This document shows positions 36,846-46,132 of a DNA stretch of 64,000 nucleotides, one piece after another. The DNA lies in contig JANXSN010000053.1 in assembly GCA_025352685.1 (NCBI GenBank), forward strand, positions 53,364-117,363. The letters are read 5' to 3'. The position numbers and the translations under genes were made by a program. Source of the DNA: Sphingomonadales bacterium. Its GTDB lineage: Bacteria > Pseudomonadota > Alphaproteobacteria > Sphingomonadales > Sphingomonadaceae. Position 1 is the stretch's first letter, and every line of letters starts with the position of its first letter. Under the pieces are notes generated by a model, which made no database searches, was not told the origin of the DNA, and saw nothing but the letters and a program-made list of their open reading frames with translations.

Positions 36846-37748
36846 ATGGCTGCGTTCGAAACGATCACGACAGCCATTGACGACGGCATCTTTACGCTCA
36901 CGCTCAACCGACCGGATCGGATGAATGCGTTCACGTCGTTGATGCGGGACGAGATGTGTCAGGCGCTCGATCTGGCCGATGCCAACGACGCCGTGCGCGC
37001 CGTGATCATCACCGGAGCGGGGAAAGCGTTTTGCGCCGGCGCAGACCTGCGCGAAGGCCCAGGAACGTTCGATTATGCAACGCACGGCAGCGCCGAAGGA
37101 GCGAGTTCGCCGCTCCGCGCCGATGGCACGGTCGATTGGGAACACGAAAATGTGCGGGACAGCGGCGGCCGACTGACCCTGCGGATGTTCAATGCCAGGA
37201 AGCCGTTGATCGGCGCCATTAACGGCGCTGCGGTCGGGATCGGCGCAACGATGTTGCTGCCCATGGATTTCCGGTTGGCCAGCCACAGTGCGCGTTTCGG
37301 ATTCGTGTTCGCCCGGCGCGGAATCGTACCCGAGGCAGCGTCTAGCTGGTTTCTCCCGCGCCTGGTCGGGATCGAGCAGGCGCTCGACTGGTGTTATTCG
37401 GGCCGAGTGTTCGGTGTGGATGAGGCGCTGGAGGGCGGGCTGTTACGGAGCAAACACGCCGCCGAAGACTTGCTCCCGGCAGCACGGGCGTTGGCAAACG
37501 AACTGACCCTGGAAAGCGCGCCAGTTTCGATTGCGCTTACCCGACAGATGATGTGGCGGATGATGGGCGCATCGAGCCCGATGGATGCTCATCGACTTGA
37601 TAGCCGCCTTGTCTGGGCGCGCGGTGGTATGGACGATGCCAGGGAAGGTGTTGCATCGTTCCTCGAGAAGAGAGCAGCCGTTTATCCCGACTCCGTGTCA
37701 GCCGACCTCCCGCATTTCGCGCCCTGGATGGACGATCCCACTTACTGA
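36846..37748 (+). CDS. Enoyl-CoA hydratase/isomerase (crotonase) family protein
   Basis: A 300-residue crotonase-fold enzyme acting on an acyl-CoA. LTLNRPDRMNAF is at the N-terminus. The oxyanion-hole segments are AGKAFCAGADLREG and NGAAVGIGATMLLPMDFRLA, and RFGFVFARRGIVPEAASSW holds the second catalytic region with Glu. It is longer than a minimal 260-residue hydratase because of an insertion around residues 75-105. Third gene of the flavoprotein operon. Confidence 0.9.
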   Translation: MAAFETITTAIDDGIFTLTLNRPDRMNAFTSLMRDEMCQALDLADANDAVRAVIITGAGKAFCAGADLREGPGTFDYATHGSAEGASSPLRADGTVDWEHENVRDSGGRLTLRMFNARKPLIGAINGAAVGIGATMLLPMDFRLASHSARFGFVFARRGIVPEAASSWFLPRLVGIEQALDWCYSGRVFGVDEALEGGLLRSKHAAEDLLPAARALANELTLESAPVSIALTRQMMWRMMGASSPMDAHRLDSRLVWARGGMDDAREGVASFLEKRAAVYPDSVSADLPHFAPWMDDPTY

Positions 37749-38155
37749 GCTTTCGTCCATGTCTGCGTCTGGCAGAAGAAGGCGATGCACCCCTGTACCT
37801 TGAGGGACCCGTCGCCGTTCAGCGCCAACAGCGAGCGGTAGGTTCGCCCGTGCCGCGGATCGTAGATGGTGCCCGACCATATCGTGCCGGTGTCACGAAA
37901 GCCGATCAGGATCGGCAGGCCGACCAAGGGGCGCGTCCGCAGCGTCGCTTCGGGATTGTTGCGGTCAACGGAAGCCCCGCCCGGTACCGGTTTCAATAAC
38001 TTAGCGACATTGCCGCACAACTTTGTTCCGCACGGTGCAATTTCAACAACAGAATCCTTACCCGCCGTCACCCATTTTCCGGCAATCGACGGGGCCGCCA
38101 TCGCTGGGCAGGCGGGCAGACAGAGCGCAGCAATAAAGGCAACACGAAACGACAT
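37742..38155 (-). CDS. DUF2147 domain exported protein
   Basis: A 137-residue protein with a signal peptide (cleavage near AMAA) and the DUF2147 pattern: SIAGKWVTAGKDSVVEIAPC, CGNVAKLLKP, GTIYDPRHGRTYRSLLALN and KVQGCIAFFCQTQTW. Function is unknown; the family is a periplasmic lipocalin-like fold. The gene converges on the crotonase, overlapping its end by seven bases, and is divergent from the beta-helix gene. Confidence 0.9.
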   Translation of the reverse strand: MSFRVAFIAALCLPACPAMAAPSIAGKWVTAGKDSVVEIAPCGTKLCGNVAKLLKPVPGGASVDRNNPEATLRTRPLVGLPILIGFRDTGTIWSGTIYDPRHGRTYRSLLALNGDGSLKVQGCIAFFCQTQTWTKAQ

Positions 38156-38209
38156 GGGGAACGCTCTCCGACTTGGCTAAACACGATACCGGTGCAATAG
38201 TCCTGCCGG

Positions 38210-39415
38210 ATGAACAAGAGCCAAGTTTTCGCGACCGCCCTGGCGTTTGCTGCCGCCCCGCTCGCCGGCAAAACGATTCGCGTATCTCCCAGTAATAATT
38301 CACAAGAAGCGCTGCAGACTGCTTTGATCGACGCGCAGCCCGGCGATGTCGTCGCGCTCGCCGCGGGCCGTTACATGCTGACCGACGGATTGTCGCTCGA
38401 CGTGAACCGTGTGACCGTTCGAGGGGCGGGTCCGGATAAAACGATTCTGGATTTCAAGACCCAAAAAGCCACGGGCGAAGGGTTGCTCGTGACATCCAAC
38501 GACGTTGTGCTGCGCGGGTTTGCGGTCGAGGACGCGCGGGGCGATGCGATCAAGTCGAAGGGCGCAGACCGTATCGTTTATTATGACCTGCGCGTCGAAT
38601 GGACCGCCGGTCCCAAGGAGACCAACGGCGCCTACGGTGTCTATCCGGTAGCTTCGACCGACGTCTTGATCGACAAAGTGACCGTGCGCGGGGCGTCGGA
38701 TGCCGGGATTTATGTCGGCCAGTCAAAGAACATCGTCGTGCGCAATTCGCTGGCGGAATTCAACGTGGCAGGAATCGAGATCGAAAACAGCTACAACGCC
38801 GACGTTCATGACAATGTCGCGACCAGAAACGCAGGCGGCGTGCTCGTGTTCGACCTGCCCGATTTGCCGCAAAAGGGCGGTAATTCGGTGCGTGTCTTCA
38901 ACAACCGGATCGTCGACAACTCGACACCCAACTTTGCGCCCAAGGGCAATATCGTCGCCACCGTTCCGACCGGAACGGGCGTCATGGTGATGGCCAACCG
39001 CAACGTTCATGTTTTCGGCAACAGCATCGGCGACAATTCAACCACCAACGTCATGGTTGTTGCGTACAAAAAACCTTTCACCGACGCGCAATACAACCCC
39101 CTGCCGCGTGACGTGGTTATTCACGACAATACGCATGGAAGAAGCGGCTGGGCTCCGACATTCGTCGGCGGTGCGATCCTCGCCAAGGCAATGGGCGGAT
39201 CGATCGCTCCTATCTTCTGGGATGGTGCGGGCGGCGCGCCGGCGACCAATATCCGTATCACCGACAAGGTTGGCGTGGTGACTATGGGTCTGATCGAACC
39301 GCTCACCCCGATCACGCAAGCCAAGCCCGCGCCGATCGATCTGTCCAAAAGCGCAGGTGTTCCCGAGCCACCCGCAGTCGTCTTGCCCGCGAGTATGGAA
39401 GCGGCAGTCAAATAA
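38210..39415 (+). CDS. Parallel beta-helix repeat protein, exported (TIGR03805-like)
   Basis: A 401-residue protein with a short signal peptide (residues 1-19). The body is a right-handed parallel beta-helix with repeated N-rich turns (VTVRGAG, DVVLRGFAVEDARG, NIVVRNSLAEFNVAG, NADVHDNVATRNAGG, VRVFNNRIVDNST). The N-terminal ALQTALIDAQPGDVVALAAG is typical. From memory this family is almost always next to a diheme cytochrome of the SO2930/HNE_0200 type; that gene starts one base later here. Pectate-lyase-like enzymatic activity is possible but unproven. Confidence 0.87.
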   Translation: MNKSQVFATALAFAAAPLAGKTIRVSPSNNSQEALQTALIDAQPGDVVALAAGRYMLTDGLSLDVNRVTVRGAGPDKTILDFKTQKATGEGLLVTSNDVVLRGFAVEDARGDAIKSKGADRIVYYDLRVEWTAGPKETNGAYGVYPVASTDVLIDKVTVRGASDAGIYVGQSKNIVVRNSLAEFNVAGIEIENSYNADVHDNVATRNAGGVLVFDLPDLPQKGGNSVRVFNNRIVDNSTPNFAPKGNIVATVPTGTGVMVMANRNVHVFGNSIGDNSTTNVMVVAYKKPFTDAQYNPLPRDVVIHDNTHGRSGWAPTFVGGAILAKAMGGSIAPIFWDGAGGAPATNIRITDKVGVVTMGLIEPLTPITQAKPAPIDLSKSAGVPEPPAVVLPASMEAAVK

Positions 39416-39416
39416 C

Positions 39417-40352
39417 ATGTGGAAGGCGGCGCCCGCACTCTTGCTACTCGGCGCGGCGCCCGGAGCCCAGCCGGTAGCGCTCGACTTGATCGAGTCGGAC
39501 GCGCTGCCCGCAAAATTATCCGATTTCCACTTTTTCAAGGGCGCCGCACCTAACGCTGGCGTGGCGCCTTATGCACTGAACACGCCATTATTCTCGGATT
39601 ACGCCGAAAAGGATCGCTATCTTTATCTCCCGCCTGGCACCCGAGCAAAATTTTCCGGCAATGGATTGCCCGATTTTCCGGTCGGCGCGGCCCTCATAAA
39701 AACCTTCCGTTACGGCGCCACGAAAGTCGAAACTCGCGTCCTTCTGCACCGCGGCTCGGCGTGGGTGGCGCTCCCCTATGTCTGGCAAGGCAACGATGCT
39801 GTGCTGAAACGCGCAGGCACGCGGGTCGCCGTTACCACGCCTGGCAAAACCCTCGACTATGCAGTGCCAAACGTAAACCAGTGCAAGGAATGCCACGCAT
39901 TGAACGGGGTGTTGACCCCGATCGGTCCAAAAGCGCGCAATTTGGCTCGAGGGATGCTCGGAAACAACGCGACCGGGGTTCGCCTGCCGACATGGGACGA
40001 TACCGCCGCACCAGTCGGGGCGCGCGCGCGCGCCTATCTCGATGTCAATTGCGGTCATTGCCACAATCCGAAAGGCGCTGCGTCGAACTCCGGTCTCAGC
40101 CTGACCTGGGAGACGAGCGCGACAACCGCGATCGGCATCGGCAAGACGCCTGTTGCTGCGGGGCGTGGCAGTGGAGGGTTTCTCTACGACATCGATCCCG
40201 GGCACCCCGAACGATCAATCATGATCTATCGCATGGCGACGACAGAGCCCGGTGTCGCAATGCCCGAGCTGGGGCGGGCTATGGTTCATAAGGAAGGCGT
40301 CAACCTCGTGAGCGACTGGATTGCCGACATGAACCACAAGAGCAACCAATGA
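39417..40352 (+). CDS. SO2930/HNE_0200 family diheme c-type cytochrome protein (TIGR03806-like)
   Basis: A 311-residue exported protein starting at the ATG at 39417, two bases after the beta-helix stop. It carries two haem c motifs, CKECH (about residue 160) and CGHCH (about residue 218). The N-terminal domain has KLSDFHFFKG and YALNTPLFSDYAEKDRYLYL, diagnostic of this family. A periplasmic redox role is implied by the haems. Its end overlaps mtnP by four bases. The function of the beta-helix/cytochrome pair is unknown. Confidence 0.9.
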   Translation: MWKAAPALLLLGAAPGAQPVALDLIESDALPAKLSDFHFFKGAAPNAGVAPYALNTPLFSDYAEKDRYLYLPPGTRAKFSGNGLPDFPVGAALIKTFRYGATKVETRVLLHRGSAWVALPYVWQGNDAVLKRAGTRVAVTTPGKTLDYAVPNVNQCKECHALNGVLTPIGPKARNLARGMLGNNATGVRLPTWDDTAAPVGARARAYLDVNCGHCHNPKGAASNSGLSLTWETSATTAIGIGKTPVAAGRGSGGFLYDIDPGHPERSIMIYRMATTEPGVAMPELGRAMVHKEGVNLVSDWIADMNHKSNQ

Positions 40353-41215
40353 GCGATTGGGTGATCGGCGTCGTCGGTGGATCGGGGCTCTACGCGATCG
40401 ACGCGCTTGAGGGCGCGCACTGGATCGACGTCGCGTCGCCTTGGGGAAAGCCATCCGATGCCTTGCTGACCGGCACGATTGCTGGCGTCAAGTTCGTCTT
40501 TCTGCCGCGCCACGGACGTGGTCATCCGATCCCACCAGGCGAGCTCAATGCGCGGGCGAATGTGGATGTCCTGAAGCGTACCGGCGTTACCGATATCGTG
40601 TCGATCTCGGCGGTCGGTAGCCTTGCGGAAGAGTTGCCGCCGGGGCGCTTTGTGGTGGTCGATCAGTTCATCGACCGCACCAAGGGGCGGCCGTCGACCT
40701 TTTACGCAACCGGCATGGTCGCCCATGTTTCCATGGCTGATCCGGTCTGCCCCCGACTGTCCGAGCTTGCCGCCAGTGCTGCGCGAGCAGCGGGCGCAGA
40801 CGTTACAAAAGGCGCAACCTATCTCGCCATGGAGGGGCCTCAGTTCTCGACACGCGCAGAGTCCAATTTGTACCGACAATGGGGTGCGCACGTCATCGGC
40901 ATGACCGCGATGCCCGAGGCGAAACTCGCCCGCGAAGCCGAGCTTCCCTATGCCCTCGTGGCCATGGTGACGGATTATGATTGCTGGCGCGAGGGCGAGG
41001 ACCATGTCGATGTCGCAACCGTTGTGGCGCGGCTCGACAGCAATGCCGCAACCGCGCGCGCGCTGGTGTTCGAGTTGGCCAAATTGCTACCACCCAGACG
41101 TCCAGCTTCGCCAATCGATACAAACCTCGACTTCGCCTTGATCACAGCGCCAGACGCACGCGACAAGGGGCTGCTGGCAAAGCTTGACGCAGTTGCCGGA
41201 CGGGTGCTGAAATGA
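40349..41215 (+). CDS. mtnP: S-methyl-5'-thioadenosine phosphorylase
   Basis: Cleaves methylthioadenosine to adenine and 5-methylthioribose-1-phosphate in methionine salvage. The 288 residues show IGVVGGSGLYAIDAL, the phosphate and sugar site FLPRHGRGHPIPPGELNARAN, and the base/substrate motif TYLAMEGPQFSTRAES. The start overlaps the cytochrome gene by four bases, so it shares that operon. Confidence 0.95.
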   Translation: MSDWVIGVVGGSGLYAIDALEGAHWIDVASPWGKPSDALLTGTIAGVKFVFLPRHGRGHPIPPGELNARANVDVLKRTGVTDIVSISAVGSLAEELPPGRFVVVDQFIDRTKGRPSTFYATGMVAHVSMADPVCPRLSELAASAARAAGADVTKGATYLAMEGPQFSTRAESNLYRQWGAHVIGMTAMPEAKLAREAELPYALVAMVTDYDCWREGEDHVDVATVVARLDSNAATARALVFELAKLLPPRRPASPIDTNLDFALITAPDARDKGLLAKLDAVAGRVLK

Positions 41216-41423
41216 ACTTGGTGTCGTCATCGGGAACCCGCGCACAGGCGAGGTCAAGCCCGTTCAATTCTCTGCGTGCGCTCGTTGTGCCCGCTACCGC
41301 GGCGGTGCCCCCTGTCCAGAATCGCCCTAGTCCGGGCGCCAGCCGGACCTGCACGCCAGGGCGAGAGGCAGCGCTGGCAGACAGTCGACGTCGGAGCAAC
41401 CGCACCCTACACACCGAGACACC

Positions 41424-41792
41424 ATGAGCATTTTTGGAGTTATCCAGAGCACGATTTTCGGATCCGACACTACCGAGAGACCAGTCCGTGGACCGGCTTC
41501 ACATCACGAGCCAACGCAAGTGGCTGGAGCCCTGCCCCGAGCATCGGATCCGGCAACAGCGGCTGAAATAGACGCGCGACTCGCGCAGATCGCCGCTGGC
41601 AAAGGCGCGCCGTCGAGCTACAAGACGTCGATCATCGAACTGATGCGGCTACTCAACATCGACTCGAGTCTTGGCAACCGTATCGAGCTCGCCAAGGAGC
41701 TCGGCTACACCGGGGATACCAATGACTCGGCAACAATGAGCATCTGGCTTCACGATGCAGTGGTGAAGACCCTGACGACGCACAGCGCGTAA
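41424..41792 (+). CDS. DUF3597 family protein
   Basis: A 122-residue protein beginning MSIFGVIQSTIFGSD, then a Pro/Ala linker and a C-terminal helical domain with SSYKTSIIELMRLLNIDSSL and KELGYTGDTNDSATMS. These match DUF3597, a small family resembling peptidoglycan- or LysM-associated modules. There is no signal peptide. Function unknown. Confidence 0.9.
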   Translation: MSIFGVIQSTIFGSDTTERPVRGPASHHEPTQVAGALPRASDPATAAEIDARLAQIAAGKGAPSSYKTSIIELMRLLNIDSSLGNRIELAKELGYTGDTNDSATMSIWLHDAVVKTLTTHSA

Positions 41793-41943
41793 CAGCGGAT
41801 AAACGTTTGTAATTCAGAGCAGTTCGGCGTTTCTAAAGTGTCGAAATGCTCCGGCCTGACCTTTGAACGGGTAGTAGGCGAGCCCCGGTGGTTCTGGCGC
41901 ACTTGGTGCGTGGCGCAATAGTGCACTCCAACCGGGGGCAATC

Positions 41944-42396
41944 GATGAGAATGAGCACCTTTACCGCGTCAATTCTGCTGGCTGCCACGGCTCTGGCTTC
42001 GCCAGCGCTTGCGCTGCGATCGATCGCCAAGCCTGGCAACTAAAGCGATGTATCGACGATCAAGATCCTGCCGGGCCAGTTCGAAAACGACATGGACTTT
42101 CTCACGCGCGAATGGGTTAGGCGGCAGGAATAGTCCAAACAGAGAGGCTATATTACCAGCTACCGCGTTGTGCAGAATCTGCATCCGCGTGAGGGCGAAC
42201 CCACGATCCTTCTGATCACCGAATTATAGTTCCATACCTGGCAATGCGAAAATCGAGCGGCGCAGTGACGAATATGTCGCAACGATGAAAGTGGATGACA
42301 ATGGATGAACATGCGATGGATGCCGCTGCCGAAAAGCGAGGTCCGATGCGCACGCTGGGTAGCCAGACGATGCTGCAGGAAATCATCCTGAAATAG
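41944..42396 (+). pseudogene. Decayed small exported protein gene (NIPSNAP-like family)
   Basis: A signal peptide (MRMSTFTASILLAATALASP) is followed by a TAA, then in other frames by TIKILPGQFENDMDFLTREW, a TAG, YITSYRVVQNLHPREGEPTI, another TAG, and a final RGPMRTLGSQTMLQEIILK before TAG at 42394. Read in order these pieces give a recognisable small exported protein family with FENYMDYL and YLLTTF-like motifs. At least three stops and a frame change mean it is dead. Confidence 0.75.
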
Positions 42397-42472
42397 AGTA
42401 TCGCTGCCACGGGCGAGGGCGCGCCCGAACCGCTCCCTTGCCCGGGCGACAGCGGCGTCTTACGAGTGGGGG

Positions 42473-43411
42473 ATGTCTAATATGCTGTCCGTGCCACCAC
42501 TGTCTCTCGCTACTCAAAGTACTGATTTCACGGACTTTGCTGCCGCGTTCGGCGGCTCGTTCCAGCGGTTCGGCTTTGCCGTGGTAGCCGATCACGGCAT
42601 CGATGCAGCACTCATCGATCGCGCCTGGGTCGCGACGAAATCCTTTTTTGCACAGTCAGTCCCCGACAAGATGGCCTATCGTGCCGGAAAAGGGGGGCAG
42701 CGCGGCTATATTCCCTTCGGGATCGAGATCGCCAAAGGCGCGACCGAGAACGACCTGAAGGAGTTTTGGCACATTGGTCGCGACCTGCCACCCGGACACA
42801 AGTTCGCCGACCATATGCCCCAGAATATCTGGCCTGCGCATCCGCCCGAATTCCGCGACATCTTCATCGAGCTTTATGCCGAGTTCGACAAAGTCGGCGC
42901 GAAGTTGTTATCAGCGATCGCTGTGTATCTCGGGCTCGACAAGGAGTGGTTCGTGGAGCCGGTGCGCGACGGAAATTCGGTTTTGCGCCTTCTCCATTAT
43001 CCGCCCGTATCGCCCCAAGCGCCTGGCGTGCGCGCAGGCGCGCACGAGGATATCAATCTCATCACGTTGCTGTTGGGGGCCGAAGAGGCGGGGCTGCAGC
43101 TGCTCGACCGAGACGGCAATTGGCTGGCGATCGATCCTCCCCGAGGCGCCCTCGTCGTCAATGTCGGCGACATGCTCCAGCGGCTGACCAATCATGTTTT
43201 GCCCTCGACCACGCACCGCGTCGTCAATCCAGAGCCCGGACGACGCGGATCGGCGCGCTACTCGATGCCGTACTTCTTGCACCTTGCAAGCGATTTCCCG
43301 ATCGTGACGTTGCCGGGATGTGTCTCGACGGCAAATCCTGACCGTTACCCCAGATCCATCACCGCTGATGCGTATCTGCGAGAGAGGTTGCGCGAGATAG
43401 GCTTGCTCTAG
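42473..43411 (+). CDS. 2-oxoglutarate/Fe(II)-dependent oxygenase, isopenicillin N synthase family
   Basis: A 312-residue oxygenase. The N-terminal DIOX_N part has FQRFGFAVVADHGID. The iron ligands are HED (in RAGAHEDINLITLLLG) and the His of PSTTHRVVNP; the 2-oxoglutarate Arg is in RRGSARYSMPYF. A second ATG at 42482 is an alternative start. Such enzymes hydroxylate or cyclise small molecules; no substrate can be inferred. It is 13 bases before hom, which suggests co-transcription. Confidence 0.9.
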   Translation: MSNMLSVPPLSLATQSTDFTDFAAAFGGSFQRFGFAVVADHGIDAALIDRAWVATKSFFAQSVPDKMAYRAGKGGQRGYIPFGIEIAKGATENDLKEFWHIGRDLPPGHKFADHMPQNIWPAHPPEFRDIFIELYAEFDKVGAKLLSAIAVYLGLDKEWFVEPVRDGNSVLRLLHYPPVSPQAPGVRAGAHEDINLITLLLGAEEAGLQLLDRDGNWLAIDPPRGALVVNVGDMLQRLTNHVLPSTTHRVVNPEPGRRGSARYSMPYFLHLASDFPIVTLPGCVSTANPDRYPRSITADAYLRERLREIGLL

Positions 43412-43424
43412 ATAGAGCGCGCTA

Positions 43425-44717
43425 ATGACTGAGCCTCTCAAAATTGCCCTTGCTGGCCTCGGCACCGTCGGTGGTGGCGTCGTCAAACTCCTCGACGTCA
43501 ACCGCGAGCTGATTACCCGTCGTGCCGGCCGGTCGATCGAGATTGTGGCGGTGAGTGCACGCGACCGCAGCCGTGATCGCGGCGTCGACCTTTCGCGCTT
43601 CGATTGGGAGGATGATACCACAGCTTTAGCCGAGCGAGACGGGATCGATGTCATTGTGGAGTTGATTGGCGGGAGCGATGGCCCGGCGCTGGCGCTCGCC
43701 AATCGCACCATTGCCGCCGGGCGGGCATTTGTTACAGCCAACAAGGCGATGATCGCACATCACGGCCTCGAGCTCGCGAATGCAGCGGAGAGGGCGGGGA
43801 CAGCCTTCAAATACGAAGCCGCAGTCGCAGGCGGAATTCCGGTTATCAAGGGGCTGCGGGAGGGCGCCGCGGCCAACGAGCTGACCCAAGTGTACGGCAT
43901 CCTCAACGGCACGTGCAATTACATCCTGACGCGAATGGAGACCGAAGGCTCCGACTTTGCCGATGCGCTCGCCGACGCCCAGGCACTGGGCTTTGCCGAG
44001 GCCGATCCCTCGTTCGACATCGACGGCATCGATGCGGCGCACAAACTCTCGATCCTTGCAAGTCTCTCATTCGGTACGCGTATAAGCTTTGGCGATGTCG
44101 CTCTCGGCGGTATTCGCCACGTTCAAAGCGGTGACATCGCGCAGGCGCGAGCGCTCGGCTATTGCATCCGGCTTGTCGGATTGGCGGAGGCAGACAGCCA
44201 CGGACTTTTCCAGCGCGTGCATCCCTGTCTCGTTCCGCTGTCACACCCGCTCGCGCACGTGCAGGGACCGATGAACGCCGTCGTCGCCGAGGGTAATTTT
44301 GTTGGTCGCTTGTTCTTCGAGGGACGCGGCGCGGGCGAAGGGCCCACTGCGTCTGCCGTCGTTGCCGACTTGATCGACATCGCGCGTGGTGAAGTTGGAC
44401 CTGCTTTTGCCATGCCGATCGCTGCACTCACCGCAGCGACCCCCGCTAACCCCGGCGACCGGCGCGAGCGCGCGTATCTGCGCTTCACTGTTGCAGACAA
44501 GCCCGGCGTACTCGCCGAGCTAACCGCAGCAATGCGCGACGGCGGCGTGTCGATCGAAAGCATGATCCAAAAGGGCGAGAGCGAAGATGGTAGCGTCTTT
44601 GTCGCGATGACGACCCACGACGGCCCAGCGCGCGCTGTGCAGGCCGCTTTGGACCGCCTTGAGGGCAGCGCCAGTTTTACCGGAAAACCGATGTGGATGC
44701 CGATCCTTCACGTGTAA
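43425..44717 (+). CDS. hom: Homoserine dehydrogenase
   Basis: Reduces aspartate semialdehyde to homoserine for threonine and methionine synthesis. The 430 residues show the NAD(P) loop IALAGLGTVGGGVVKLL, the catalytic-domain GTCNYILTRMETEGSDFADA and FAEADPSFDIDGIDAAHKL, and a C-terminal ACT domain (RFTVADKPGVLAELTAAM) for feedback control by threonine. Length and order match the standard three-part enzyme. Confidence 0.97.
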   Translation: MTEPLKIALAGLGTVGGGVVKLLDVNRELITRRAGRSIEIVAVSARDRSRDRGVDLSRFDWEDDTTALAERDGIDVIVELIGGSDGPALALANRTIAAGRAFVTANKAMIAHHGLELANAAERAGTAFKYEAAVAGGIPVIKGLREGAAANELTQVYGILNGTCNYILTRMETEGSDFADALADAQALGFAEADPSFDIDGIDAAHKLSILASLSFGTRISFGDVALGGIRHVQSGDIAQARALGYCIRLVGLAEADSHGLFQRVHPCLVPLSHPLAHVQGPMNAVVAEGNFVGRLFFEGRGAGEGPTASAVVADLIDIARGEVGPAFAMPIAALTAATPANPGDRRERAYLRFTVADKPGVLAELTAAMRDGGVSIESMIQKGESEDGSVFVAMTTHDGPARAVQAALDRLEGSASFTGKPMWMPILHV

Positions 44718-45092
44718 CTACGGCCCAATCGGGCGCAGTTTGAGCGTGTCAGAGGAGAAGTTCGTCCTAACCGACACCCCCACCATACCGCATCCAGCGA
44801 GGACGGCACCAATGCCACAAGGCAATTCGCGTTCGCTCGCAAGGCGATTGCGTTCGCCCGATACCGTCTCGCTGCGCGGATCGCCTGCGTCATAGCCAAT
44901 ATAAGGCACCCGCCAGCGATCAGCGCGCCGGTGACCACACACGATGATCTCGTGATCGGAACCGGGGCGCGCGCACCGCGGCTCCACAGTCGTCATTCGC
45001 CGATAGTTTTCCAGGCTGTCCGCAGTTTTCGCCGAGGCCGGCAAGGCAACGCCAATTGCCATTGCCGCGACGAGCGTTCTCGACATTGACAC
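44718..45092 (-). CDS. Small exported hypothetical protein
   Basis: A 124-residue protein with a signal peptide (about residues 1-22, cleavage at ASA). It has four Cys in two pairs (EPRCARPGSDHEIIVCG and LPCGIGAVLAGCG) that could form disulphides, and a basic middle. I have seen similar short proteins in sphingomonads but know no function. It converges with hom, ending at the next base after hom. Confidence 0.65.
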   Translation of the reverse strand: MSMSRTLVAAMAIGVALPASAKTADSLENYRRMTTVEPRCARPGSDHEIIVCGHRRADRWRVPYIGYDAGDPRSETVSGERNRLASERELPCGIGAVLAGCGMVGVSVRTNFSSDTLKLRPIGP

Positions 45093-45130
45093 ACACGCCT
45101 CCTATCGGCCTGCGAAGACAGTCAGCAAGG

Positions 45131-46126
45131 ATGCCAGAGATCGTGCCAGAAACCAAGGTCGCACCAAGCGACGTCCTCGACCGGGTGCTCGTCCTTGAAA
45201 TGGTGCGCGTTACCGAAAAGGCGGCCATCGCCGCCTCGACCTTGATCGGGCGCGGCGATGAAAAGGCAGCTGACGCGGCAGCCGTCGAAGCGATGCGTGA
45301 CGCCCTCAACGCGCTCTATATGGACGGTACCGTCGTGATCGGCGAAGGCGAGCGCGACGAGGCGCCGATGCTGTTCATCGGCGAAAAAGTTGGCTCGGCA
45401 CCCGGCAGGGGACCAAAGATCGATATTGCGCTCGACCCGCTCGAGGGTACGACGATTACCGCAAAGGCGGGACCCAATGCGCTGGCTGTGCTGGCGGCGG
45501 CAGAGCATGGCAATCTCCTCAACGCACCCGACGTTTACATGGAGAAGATCGCGGTCGGCCCCGGCTATCCGGCGGGCGTGATAGACCTGAAAAAAACGCC
45601 GACCGAAAATATCATGGCAGTGGCCGCTGCCAAGGGCGTATCCGCGCGCGAGATTATTGCCTGCGTGCTCGACCGGCCGCGTCACGAAAAGCTGATTGCC
45701 GAGTTGCGCGCGATTGGGTGCGGCATCATGCTGATCCCCGATGGCGATGTTGCCGGCGTCATTGCGACGACCAACCCCGAGACCACGATCGACATTTATA
45801 TGGGATCAGGCGGCGCGCCGGAGGGCGTGTTGGCTTGCGCGGCGCTTCGCTGTGTCGGTGGACAGTTCAAGGGAAGGCTCGTGTTTCGCAACGACGACGA
45901 ACGCGCCCGGGCGCGCAAATGGGGTATTGAGGATCTTGACCGGATATACGACCTCGAGGACCTGGCAAAAGGTGATTGCATCTTTGCCGCCACAGGCGTC
46001 ACCGACGGATCGCTGCTGGCGGGCGTCAAGCGACTGCCTGGCGGACGGATGACAACCGAAAGCGTCGTGATGCGCGCCTCATCGGGCACGATCCGCTGGG
46101 TACGTGGCGATCACCGCGTTGCCTGA
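45131..46126 (+). CDS. glpX: Class II fructose-1,6-bisphosphatase
   Basis: Gluconeogenic enzyme that removes the 1-phosphate from fructose 1,6-bisphosphate using Mn2+. I start it at the ATG at 45131 (MPEIVPETKVAPSDVLDRVL); the longer reading adds a non-homologous leader. The GlpX motifs VVIGEGERDEAPM, IDIALDPLEGTTITAKAG and GIMLIPDGDVAGVIA are intact. The length is 331. It is divergent from the small exported protein and converges on the DUF11-like gene. Confidence 0.96.
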   Translation: MPEIVPETKVAPSDVLDRVLVLEMVRVTEKAAIAASTLIGRGDEKAADAAAVEAMRDALNALYMDGTVVIGEGERDEAPMLFIGEKVGSAPGRGPKIDIALDPLEGTTITAKAGPNALAVLAAAEHGNLLNAPDVYMEKIAVGPGYPAGVIDLKKTPTENIMAVAAAKGVSAREIIACVLDRPRHEKLIAELRAIGCGIMLIPDGDVAGVIATTNPETTIDIYMGSGGAPEGVLACAALRCVGGQFKGRLVFRNDDERARARKWGIEDLDRIYDLEDLAKGDCIFAATGVTDGSLLAGVKRLPGGRMTTESVVMRASSGTIRWVRGDHRVA

Positions 46127-46132
46127 CGCGCT

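Noticed and set aside
41212-41427. A 71-residue frame overlapping mtnP by ATGA
   Set aside because: The composition (Arg, Pro, Ser) is not protein-like and no family is recognised; only the overlap hinted at a gene.
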